Below, in pieces: positions 55,800 to 64,000 of a stretch of DNA of 64,000 nucleotides. A program made the position numbers and the translations under genes. The notes under the pieces were generated by a model, which was given only the letters and a program-made list of their open reading frames with translations, was not told the DNA's origin and did no database searches. The DNA is from Portulaca oleracea (taxonomy: Eukaryota; Streptophyta; Magnoliopsida; Caryophyllales; Portulacaceae). Every line of letters starts with the position of its first letter. Within the stretch, counting starts at the first letter, position 1. The DNA lies in the NCBI GenBank assembly GCA_029582165.1, contig CM055876.1:16393501-16457500 (forward strand), in the 5' to 3' direction.

Positions 55800-56518
55800 C
55801 CCAAATGTAATTCAGACCTAATATCTAGTTTTTAGCTTAGCTTTTATTTAGGTTTTAGGAGTAGGATTAGAGTAGATTTAATTGCTTTCCTTTAATTGCT
55901 TTCTTTATTGTTCTTCAAATCTTCTTTCTTGTTCTTCAAGCTTAAATTGATTTCTTGCAATTGTATTCAACTTTCTTCAAGCTTTCTTAATTCAAGCAAA
56001 TCTCCATTGTAGTTTTCAGGCTTTCTCCCTCTCTTTCTCTCTCTTTCTCTCTCTTTCTAATATCCATTGTTGTTTGATTTCAAAGCTTTCTAGTAAAAAT
56101 CACCTCAATCCACTTTTAGTGAGGAGGAGGGCTAAGGGTCACAAATTCCACTCTCAAGTGGGGATTTAGGGATTCTTAGTAATCCAATTCACAATTTTCT
56201 TGTTTGTTCGGGGAAATCCAAGTTCGATTGAAGATTTAGTGCAGATTGTTCATCAAAGGTATAATTTCTTTGTTTCAATTTCATCGTTCATTCTAGTTTT
56301 CATTAATTGCTTTAGTTGCTTTATTTCATTTCATGCTTTTATTGTTTTCCTTAATTCCATGTCTAGGTTAGTTTTATTGCTTCCTTTACATAATTTATTG
56401 CTTCCCGCATTGAGAAAAACCCCTTACGCAAACCGATTGCCCAAATCAGGCCTAAACACACATCCACGTGGACCAATAACCCTTACTAGAAAACCACAAA
56501 AATTACGCAACCGAACAA

Positions 56519-56536
56519 TGGCGCCGTTGCCGGGGA
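56519..56536 (+). promoter_or_regulatory. Primer-binding site TGGCGCCGTTGCCGGGGA
   Basis: Begins 1 nt after the LTR end and matches the well-known primer site of Athila-type elements (Asp-tRNA, from general knowledge). Confidence 0.9.
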
Positions 56537-56656
56537 TGACGTTATTTGTTAGATTAGGCTATTGGTTTGTGTGTATATAGTTTATTGCTTTCTCGATTAT
56601 GCTAGAAAAATGTAGCGAAAAAATTGAATATCGAAAAAAAAGAAAAATAAAAGAAA

Positions 56657-57016
56657 ATGGCATGTTTTAGCTTCCCTCAAAATGAGCAAGAATTATTTTG
56701 TGATTATCGTGATAGATTAAATGATTATCTTGCTTATTGGACCCCTCATGGTTATATTTATTCTAATTGTGAAGTGTTAGTTGTTACTAATGAGGGATTG
56801 AACTTCGAGACCCGTTCTCTTCTGAATTACATTGATTTCAATGTTGAAAATGAGTATCGAGCTTGGGAATTATTCGATTGGTTGTACACGGATACTCGCC
56901 AATTTGGGGACACTTTTTATTCATTGGAATCTTGTTTTGGTAATCCATGTGCTCTTCATGCTCAATTGCACTATGAGAAACGCTATGTGAAAAACTCTTA
57001 TAATTCCCGTAGGTGA
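56657..57016 (+). CDS. gag: Short gag-domain ORF of the Athila-like element, 119 aa
   Basis: Starts at ATG 56657, about 120 nt after the primer site. Residues 1-80 resemble the central retrotransposon gag segment: SFPQNEQELFCDYRDRLNDY, PHGY, a TNEGLNFETRSLL piece and an AWELFDWL end. The usual N-terminal gag part is lacking, and there is no zinc knuckle, protease or RT. The last few residues and the stop come from sequence that, on the other strand, continues the Ogre-type pol (breakpoint about 56995-57015), so the frame is a truncated gag that borrowed its stop. It might also be a deliberately short gag of a non-autonomous element. Confidence 0.65.
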   Translation: MACFSFPQNEQELFCDYRDRLNDYLAYWTPHGYIYSNCEVLVVTNEGLNFETRSLLNYIDFNVENEYRAWELFDWLYTDTRQFGDTFYSLESCFGNPCALHAQLHYEKRYVKNSYNSRR

Positions 57017-57673
57017 TTTCTTATAAAGGCGATCTTGGATCAAGCAGTATTGTGCTGCTAGAGACTTGATCGCTCGTTATCCTCGAACATCTAACTCAGC
57101 TGGGTATTCTCCTTTTCGAAGAAAATTGTATATGTCATGGAACCATTCCTCAGTTTCTTCCTCTTGTGTCTCCACATTGCAGACATATGCTGGTTCAGAC
57201 TGTCGCTCCACTACTATTGGTAGTTGGAGCGTGCCTGATGGTATTGATATCATTGAAGACAACATGGCTAGAGCATCCGACAGTTCATTGTGATCCCTGG
57301 AAAGGTATTGGAAACTGATTTGCTCAAATTGGTTAGCAGGTCCCAAGAGCTTCTTTTGGTATGCCATAAGGCATTCATTCCGAACTTTCCATGTTTTTTT
57401 AGCCTGATTAATGATGAGGCTAGAATCTCCAAAGACCTTTATATGGCGTATACCCTAGGTCAATACAGCTTGTAAACCCTTGATGCTTGCTTCATATTCG
57501 GCAGCGTTGTTAGTAGCATCGAAATCCAACTTTACAGATACAGGGACATGTACCCCTTCTGGAGAGATTAATAAAACTCCCACTCCACAACCCATTTGGT
57601 TAGAAGCTCCGTCGAAATACATTTCCCATGTTGTTTCATCAATGAAGAATACATCCTCATCTGGGAATTCCAA
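57017..57673 (-). pseudogene. Tat/Ogre-type second RNase H (aRNH) and link to integrase
   Basis: The second, archaeal-like RNase H found only in the Tat clade. Motifs: MYFDGASN (Asp), NNAAEYEA (Glu), GDSSLIINQ (Asp) and SRDHNELSDALA (Asp). One in-frame TAG near 57455 and a TAA near 57075 interrupt it. After the domain the frame runs AIKSLAAQYCLIQDRLYKKS, the start of the integrase linker, and is cut off at about 57010 by the Athila-like sequence, so integrase and 3' LTR are missing. Confidence 0.9.
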
Positions 57674-57708
57674 GTGAGTGCTTGGAGGTTCCTATGATGG
57701 TGAAGCAG

Positions 57709-58464
57709 CTAGGAAATCTGAAACAACCCGTCCTTTGGTGGATTTCTGAGGCAGGTACTGAAGATTGAACTCTGAAAGCATGACCACCCATCGAGCGATG
57801 CAGTTGTTGATGGTAGGTTGCTCCATAATGAACTTGATGGGTTATTCTCAGCTATGACATATACTGTATGTGAAAGCATGTAATGCCTTAACTTCTTGGT
57901 GGCCCATACTAATGCGAGAGCCATTTTTTCTATGTCTGCGTATCGAATTTCATAGTCCAGGAACTTCTTGCTCAAGTAGTAGATGGCGCTCTCTTGACCT
58001 TTAACCTTTTGAGCTAGCATAGCCCCCATTGCAGAGCTAGTCACGGTAAGGTAAAGGAATAGAGGCTCATCTGGTACTGGCGGCATGAGGACTGAAGGAT
58101 GTTGCAAATACTCCTTGATTTTATCAAAGGCCGCTTGACAATGATCGTCCCATTCTATTTGGCTTCCTTTCTTTGGTTTCTTGAATAAAGGTTCACAAGT
58201 CCTGGTGAGCTTTGAGATGAACCTGCTGATGTATTGAACTCGTCCTAGGAAGCCTCTTGTCTCTTTTTCTGTCTTGGGTGGTTGCAACTCTTGGATGACC
58301 TTTATCTTTGAAGGGTCAACTTCAATGCCCCGTTGGCTAACCACATACCCTAGCAGTTTCCCAGAGGTAACACCAAAAGTGCACTTTGTTGGATTAAGCC
58401 ACGTCTTGTATTTGTGAAGTCGCAGAAAAAACTTGCGGAGGTTAGGAATGTGCTCCTCCCTTGT
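57709..58464 (-). pseudogene. pol: RT connection and first RNase H of the Tat/Ogre element
   Basis: Continues the RT frame after a stop at 58465-58467. GYVVSQRGIEVDPSKIK and GFLGRVQYISRFI mark the RT thumb/connection. The first RNase H shows LYLTVTSSAMGAML, where the catalytic Asp is Thr/absent, and YADIEKMALALVWA. Loss of the first RNase H active site is known for the Tat clade, which uses the second domain. A frameshift near 57838 scrambles the end. Confidence 0.88.
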
Positions 58465-60159
58465 TTATGACTCAACAATCATGTCATCCACATAAACCTC
58501 TACCTCTATGTGCATCATGTCATGAAGTAGGGTGTTGGCAGTTCTTTGATATGTCACTCCGACATTTTTGAGACTGAAAGGCATAACCACATAACAGTAC
58601 GTTCCCCATGGTGTAGTGAATAACGTTTTCTCCATGTCTTCTTCTACCATTTTGATTTGATTGTAACCGGCATATCCATCCATAAAGGATAGGAGCTCAT
58701 GCCCACAAGTGTTATCCACTAATACATCGATGTGAGGTAACGGGAAGCTATCCTTGGGACTGGCTTTATAGAGGTCTCGGAAGTCTACACACATGCGCAC
58801 TTTCCCATCTTTCTTGGGTACCGGGAAATTGTTAGCAATCCATTCAGGATATTGAACTGCTTTGATGAATTTAGCGTTAAGCTGTTTGATCACTTCTTCT
58901 TCAATTTTCTTGGCCCATTCAGGCTTGATCCTCCTAGCCTTTTGTCCAACTGGTTTTATATTAGGAAGCAAAGGTATGGTGTGCTCTACAATTTCCCTGT
59001 CAATCCCAGGCATGTCCTCGTAAGACCATGCGAATACATCCACAAACTCCTTGAGAAGCTCCGTGAATGCTACCCGTTCTTCTGCTGTGAGTGAGCTACC
59101 TAACTTCAACTCCCGAGGTTGTTCTTCTCTGACCATATTTATGGTGATCGTGTCTTCTAACACCGCCATTTTATGCTCATGTTCAGTAGAAAATTCTTTT
59201 AAGGGTTCATTAAATTCCAGATTATCAATTGCGCAGCAGTTCAGGGAAGAGGGGAAAGAAGAATCAGAGTAAGCAGAAAGGTTCATCTTATTGAATGCAG
59301 AAAGGAATACATCGCCAGCAGACTCAAGACTAGACTCACTCGACTCTAGACCCTTAAGACCTAACTCTATGTCCTTAGGAACAGACTCTTCTACAAATAA
59401 AGCAAAATTATTCTCCTCAGCATCAACCCACGAGACTGCCTTAACTTCTTCTCCTTCAGAGATCATGAGGCTCGGGTTGAAGCTTGGGTTGGACAAAGCA
59501 GCAATAACAGCATCAGCTTCAGACTTCTCTTGGACAGCCTCTTGTCCAAATAACATGCCAAAAATGTTGCTCCCAGCAAGATGAGTCCATTCTGATGGAG
59601 GCCGTTTGTCCCGAGCGGGAACAAAGACAGTAGCCATGTTAATGGAGCAATCATTGAAGACTTCTAGTCCAACGACTTGAATTCCTTTGTTCCTCAGATA
59701 AAATGGCTCAGGAAACCCATAGTAGGGGAAGTCATCACCTTCCCTAACAAACTGCCCATTTAGAGTAAGTGGATAGGGCTTCATCTGGAATAAAGTGGGA
59801 GGATTGCCCATCCTCTTCTGTTCCACGATAGCTATCTTTGCGAGCCTGACCTCCTTCTCAGTTGGCTTGTAGCCTAAGCCAAACATTCCCTTCTGCTTAA
59901 AGTTCTTGAACACAGGAGGAATTTTATTCTTCGGATTCTTTCCCAGCGGCATCCCATGGAAATATCCTTGTCTCTTGAGCATGGCATGTACCTTGGGATT
60001 TGAGTAGGGATCAAAGTTAAAAGGTGCTTCATCCCGGCTCATCATCGCCACAAGCTCAAAGTTGTGGAGTTCTTCATCCATTGAAATGTGCTCCATTTCA
60101 AGGGTTGACTGTTTAAGAGTGAAAACAACATTGATAGACTCTCCCGAGATAGTGATCAC
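58465..60159 (-). pseudogene. pol: Reverse transcriptase region of the Tat/Ogre element
   Basis: The longest open stretch of this element, 564 codons. The N-terminal third is a linker with FKQKGMFGLGYKPTEKEV and PPSEWTHLAGSNIF pieces typical of Ogre-type pol. The RT fingers/palm follow: NFPVPKKDGKVRMCVDFRDL, PLPHIDVLVDNT, SFMDGYAGYNQIKM, and the catalytic YVDDMIV box at the end. It is in frame with the preceding protease region apart from a TGA at about 60160 and ends at a TAA just after the YVDD box. Catalytic Asp residues are kept. Confidence 0.93.
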
Positions 60160-60165
60160 TTGACC

Positions 60166-60563
60166 TCAAACCAACATTTTCACCTTTTGATGCAGAGTGG
60201 ATGCTATAGCGTTACACTCATGAAGCCATAGCCTCCCTAGTAGCAAATTGAAGGAGGCTGGAATGTCTAGCACCACGAATTTCACATTCCGAGTGACGCT
60301 GCCAGTAGTAATGGGTAATACTATAGATCCGACCGATCTCCGAGGTGAATTGTCATAGTCCTGAGCTGTACACCGTTTTGAGCCAAGTGTTGTTGTTGAA
60401 ATCCTAGCTTTAGCGCCGTCCTCCAGGGGCACACATTTACAGTAGAACCGTTGTTGACCAGAACTAGTGGGATAGTTTTGTTGGAACATTGCACTGTAAG
60501 GTATAGGGCTTTGTTGTGAGATGCTCCTCCTTGAGGCAGATCTTCAATCCCAAAAGTAATCAT
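60166..60563 (-). pseudogene. Protease of the Tat/Ogre element, active site changed
   Basis: Segment ALYLTVQCSNKTIPLVLVNNGSTVNV corresponds in position to the aspartic protease loop (normally VDNGS/VDTGS), but the catalytic Asp reads Asn (AAC at 60453-60455). A frameshift near 60330 follows, after which ITTGSVTRNVKFVVLD and FNLLLGRLWLH complete the domain. Both changes would inactivate it. Confidence 0.85.
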
Positions 60564-60569
60564 CTCCTG

Positions 60570-62398
60570 TTAGGTGGTCACATGAGCAACTAAGGATTCA
60601 GGAGTCGTTGTAGGCGGTACTGTGAGTACCGTAAGGGCATCCAACATCCTTTGTCTATGAGCATGCGATGTGCATATGAGTTGCCATATGGTGACCTCCG
60701 CTCTGGTCTTTTTGAGTTGAGAAAGAAGAGGATCTTCAGGGGAGACCTGATTGTCATTGTCGACCGTTGGTGTATGGTTAGGAACAACCACTGGGATGGT
60801 GGTGTTCCTATGGTTGTGGCGGCCAGACCGAGTAAGAAATGCCAGATTGCCTAATTCATTTGTCTTCATCCATTTTGTCTCGGAGTGCTCATGTTCGTCA
60901 TCCTCATCAGTGTCCCAAATAACGTGGATGAATAGACCTTCAGGGAACCCAACTATTTCGGGGACAAGTTGACATGTTTCTATAATCAAAGCGAAGGGGT
61001 CAAAGCTGAAATCCCCACAGGAAATAGCATTTGCATGCTCTGACATTGGATTACTTTGATTGTTTAGTTTTCTAGCAGCTTTTGGCATTGACAGCGTCCC
61101 TTCCCTTATCATATCTTCTATCTTGTTCCTGAGAGTCCAACATTTCTCAGTGTCATGCCCTGGGCAACGGTGATAACGGCAAAATTGGTTGGCATCCCAG
61201 TTTCTGCCTTTGTTTTCTGGCTCTTCTTTTGGTAAGGGCAAAACCAAGATACCCTTCTTGACTATTCGGTCGAGAGCCTGAGAGTAAGGAACATCCAACG
61301 GTGTATAAGTCTCGTACTTTGGTACATAAGGCCCCTTGCGCTGGATAGAGTTAGTCTCCATAATCTTAGGAGGGTGGCTAGCCGCACTAGTGGCCCTCCT
61401 GTTGGAGCTGGACCCTTTCCATCCAGGCGAAGTGGTCTTATCATTGTGCATCGCCTCTAGTTGGACACAAATGTCCTTCAGGTATTCAAAGTCTTTAACA
61501 ACATGGTACCCCAAGTGCTTGGATAGACTGCTCTTGAGTCCTTACTTAAAGGTCGATAACTGTAGGCGGAGTGGGATTGTCTCATTGATGTGGGACAACT
61601 TCGTATGTCATCTCTCAAAATAATCCATAAAGGACTCATCATCCCGTTGCTTCATGGTGGTTAGGTCATCCACTGTAGCTTGTTTCTTCTGGATGCGGGT
61701 GTAATAGTTGATGAAAGCATTGAACAGCTCACTCCAGTTGGCTTTGATTTGAGGTGACAGTGCATGATACCATACCTTTGCTTCACCATCTAGGGTGGAT
61801 GGGAAGACGGTAGAGTATAAGTCGACGTCAATCCAGTTTAAAGATGCCAACCTCATGAACTCCTCAACATGATGAATAGGGTTCTCAGAAGGTTCGAACC
61901 TAATATTTGGCACTTCAACTTTGTCAGCTATCTTCAAAGTTGGCTGAATAGCTAATGGAACCTCCAGGTACTTGTCGGCAAAGGTTGGCACAGTGCTAAT
62001 TGCCTTAGTGAGTCTCTCTAGCTTCTGCTCAAGGGCTTTAACAGTGGGGTCCCTTGTAGGTTTTGACACTTCGGGAGTATTAACCTTAGCCTTTGATATC
62101 CCCATTCCTCCAGAATCCGAGGATGTCTTGATGATCTCAGGTTCAGATTCGTATCCATGCATTTCTCATCATCCTCTTCAACGTTTAGCCCTAATTTGGT
62201 GTTGATCTTAGTGATGGCCTACAGCATAGCATCCATCACCTGTTGTTGTTTATTCAACCTTTTGCTCATCTTCTGCTCCTGCTCTAGGGTATTAGCAAAC
62301 ACAACTCCTTGCATTTTGGTATAGAGCTCGTCCAAATGCTTCGTGATGTTGGCTTTGGTGCATTGAACCGGGATCTCTTGGAATTGCTCTCCAGACAT
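60570..62398 (-). pseudogene. gag: Gag of the Tat/Ogre element
   Basis: Start chosen at ATG 62398 (MSGEQF); the upstream extension has no ATG. The capsid part is at 62162-61608 (PIHHVEEFMRLASLNW, AKVWYHALSPQIKANWSELFNAF). The frame then continues past two in-frame stops (TGA at 61608-61610, TAA near 61540) to GYHVVKDFEYL and a zinc knuckle (FCRYHRCPGHDTEKC, near 61160-61185). A stop at 62219 and a frameshift near 62170 also break the N-terminal part. It ends at a TAA at 60570 that separates it from the protease in the same polyprotein. Confidence 0.9.
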
Positions 62399-63839
62399 GA
62401 TGCAGTCACTAGTTGCAGATGGATCATAATGCGGGTTTGGAATCAAACGACCAGTTCGCGGATCTCTAATGCGGGCTCGAAGTCGACCACCAATGATGTC
62501 TGCATGGAATTTCAAAGTTAGAACACTCTATGACGTACTCTGACACATACTACTCGATGCATGCATGCCCTAAGAGACCTATATGATCCTAACTGACTCG
62601 ACGCATATATGCTGACACAAAGGACTCACCCACTTTTTGGGAGTGAATGGCCTAACTCTATATGGACTTATGGAAAAAACATTATAAAGGGCCGTATAAA
62701 GTCAAACATAGCGAGCGAATCATGAGCTGATAGGTTCAAGTCAGTGTTTCTCAATTCGGATTGTCCCCATCCACAAGCCGACCGTTTTAAGGAGAATCCT
62801 TATTCAGCCCAACAGTTCACACAGCTCAAGCCATAATGACTATTATGCGGACTAAAATAATGTTTAACAAGACTGACGACCCATTTTACCTTATTTCTTT
62901 CTTTTTATTTATTTTTTTTAGTCGAGGAAAATGAATATTGTAAAGGATTGAATAAAGCCAACAATAAGCGAGTCATAATTAATTTATGGATTTAATCAAC
63001 AAATCTAATATCGTTGGGCCTAACAACGGGCCGGCCATAAATGCGGTGGATTTATTAATTAAATCGACAAATTAACTTTCTCGAGCTCAGTGACTATTAT
63101 GCAATCTAAAACGCTATCCATTAACTTTGTTGGACTTTTTTAATTAATTTTTGGGACCTTCGTTAGGAGAATTTTGTAAAGGGTCATATAATATCATCAA
63201 AGGCGAGTCAATTTTTATTTATTAATTAAAATAATCACCCTTCAAGCATAAATGGGCCCTTCCACGTGGACTAACCATGATACCTTTTAGGTTAATTATT
63301 CTAATTAATGAATAATCATTTTCTCAACCCAATGAATTTTATATGGACTAGAACAAAACCTCTAAACTAGAGTCGACTCTAAAACGAAAGAAGAAAAGGG
63401 GAGGAATGCACATAGCACATAGCATACAACATGAAGGGATACCCTAAACCAAGGCTCTATTCATGGATTCTTATGGTTGGATTACATGGCCTATCGCACG
63501 TTCTCGCCCCGGTGCTCTATACCTTTAGGTAAGGAGTGTGAGGTATTGCTCAAAGAACTTCAAGGAAGCCCTTTGAGTGTAACGCGGGGAGAGGAGAGAC
63601 CAAATGCTTGGCGATGTAGGATTCATCACACAAGTAGTGGCCTACCCGCTCTCGAGGGAATCACCTAGGTATACCTAAACTGTCGCCTTTGTGCTAACAT
63701 GTCAAAAGACGCGATTAGTGGCCCGGTATGCAAAGGATGCCTAAAAAGAATTATAAAATAGCGAAATAAATCAACTTCTCCCTTTTACAATTTCAAATTA
63801 ATTCGATTTTTTCAAGTTTTACCCTCTTTTTAAGTTTAA
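62399..63839 (-). other. 5' leader of the Tat/Ogre element
   Basis: About 1.4 kb between primer site and gag, without a supported ORF. TTAATTAA-rich stretches alternate with GC-richer ones; the plus-strand frame at 63477-63668 is incidental. Long leaders are usual for Ogre-type elements. Confidence 0.6.
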
Positions 63840-63858
63840 GTCCCCAGTGGAGTCGCCA
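63840..63858 (-). promoter_or_regulatory. Primer-binding site, Ogre/Tat type (Arg-tRNA)
   Basis: Minus strand TGGCGACTCCACTGGGGAC, the characteristic primer site of Ogre/Tat elements (Arg-tRNA, from general knowledge), 3 nt inside the LTR edge. Confidence 0.92.
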
Positions 63859-63861
63859 ATC

Positions 63862-64000
63862 TGTAGGAACCAGAAAATCGCCCCCCGTTTAGGGGTGTTG
63901 GTTTTCGGATGCGCTACTTAATGATCGGGAGCCGACTAAGGTTGCTTAATCCTTAAATAAGGATATTTTTATTTTCGAAATTCATTTTCGGGGTTATGAA
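63862..64000 (-). mobile_element. 5' LTR of the Tat/Ogre element, start only
   Basis: Begins TGTAGGAACCAG on the plus strand (minus-strand end CTGGTTCCTACA) directly after the primer site and runs off the window. Confidence 0.85.

Larger units (their letters stand above)
55123..56517 (+). mobile_element. Athila-like Ty3/gypsy 5' LTR, 1395 bp
   Basis: Starts TGTTCGG and ends CCGAACA, a 7-bp terminal inverted repeat, and is followed by an Athila/Tat-type primer site. TATAAATA at 55792-55799 after AGGGTTTTGGG, then a CT-rich leader. A palindromic array at 55354-55716 lies upstream of the TATA. The 3' LTR is missing, so no target duplication can be scored. Confidence 0.85.

Noticed and set aside
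63477..63668. Plus-strand frame in the Ogre-type leader
   Set aside because: Lies antisense in a retroelement leader without any recognisable domain.

Overview
This window reads as nuclear DNA of a flowering plant, most likely a eudicot; the species cannot be fixed from the sequence. The base composition is AT-rich. Nearly everything recognisable is a transposable element of a plant lineage: Ty1/copia, Ty3/gypsy chromovirus-like, Tat/Ogre and Athila-like elements, a TRIM, MULE, hAT, Tourist and Stowaway elements, Helitrons and non-LTR fragments. No rRNA, tRNA, CRISPR array or bacterial operon was seen. Only one convincing host gene was found: a small intronless gene at 50559-50888 encoding a 109-residue protein that starts MGNC, with a TATA box and a polyadenylation signal.

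Layout. 1-2054: part of a large LTR (family B, minus). 2055-8300: a gag-only, broken copia-like element on the minus strand, containing a Tourist MITE filled with GA repeats (3656-4564). 8300-9745: end of a family A LTR, then the decayed C-terminal half of a MULE transposase. 10339-12471: a hAT MITE, a copia-type LTR end and a Ty3-type LTR relic. 13167-17374: a family B solo LTR with target duplication ACAAT, holding a hAT MITE. 17858-21392: hAT, Stowaway and MULE-type MITEs plus a copia LTR relic. 21505-27445: a nearly full-length copia element (minus) with paired LTRs and broken gag-pol. 28142-29726: one hAT and three Tourist-like MITEs.

30375-36220 is a three-level nest: a Stowaway MITE split by a minus-strand Helitron, itself split by a 3.8 kb family A solo LTR. 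36696-41490 is a second family A LTR, split by a TRIM that is itself split by a hAT MITE. It ends where a young non-autonomous element (41491-46806, minus) begins. That element has 4 kb LTRs but only 657 bp of internal sequence. 46807-50160 holds two LINE-like insertions, a short Helitron and MITEs, followed by the host gene. 51507-55122 is a run of MITEs, including an almost perfect foldback and a MITE nested inside tandem repeats. 55123-57016 is an Athila-like LTR, primer site and truncated gag ORF, abutting head-on a decayed Tat/Ogre-type element (about 57017-64000, minus) with gag, protease, RT, RNase H and a second RNase H.

The genes do not form a pathway; the window is a record of insertions. 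The boundaries rest mostly on target-site duplications and paired termini read directly from the sequence. The observations most worth following are a membrane-type small ORF inside the non-autonomous element, the tandemly duplicated 5' end of the Helitron, and arrays of short palindromes in the LTRs of three unrelated retroelement families.
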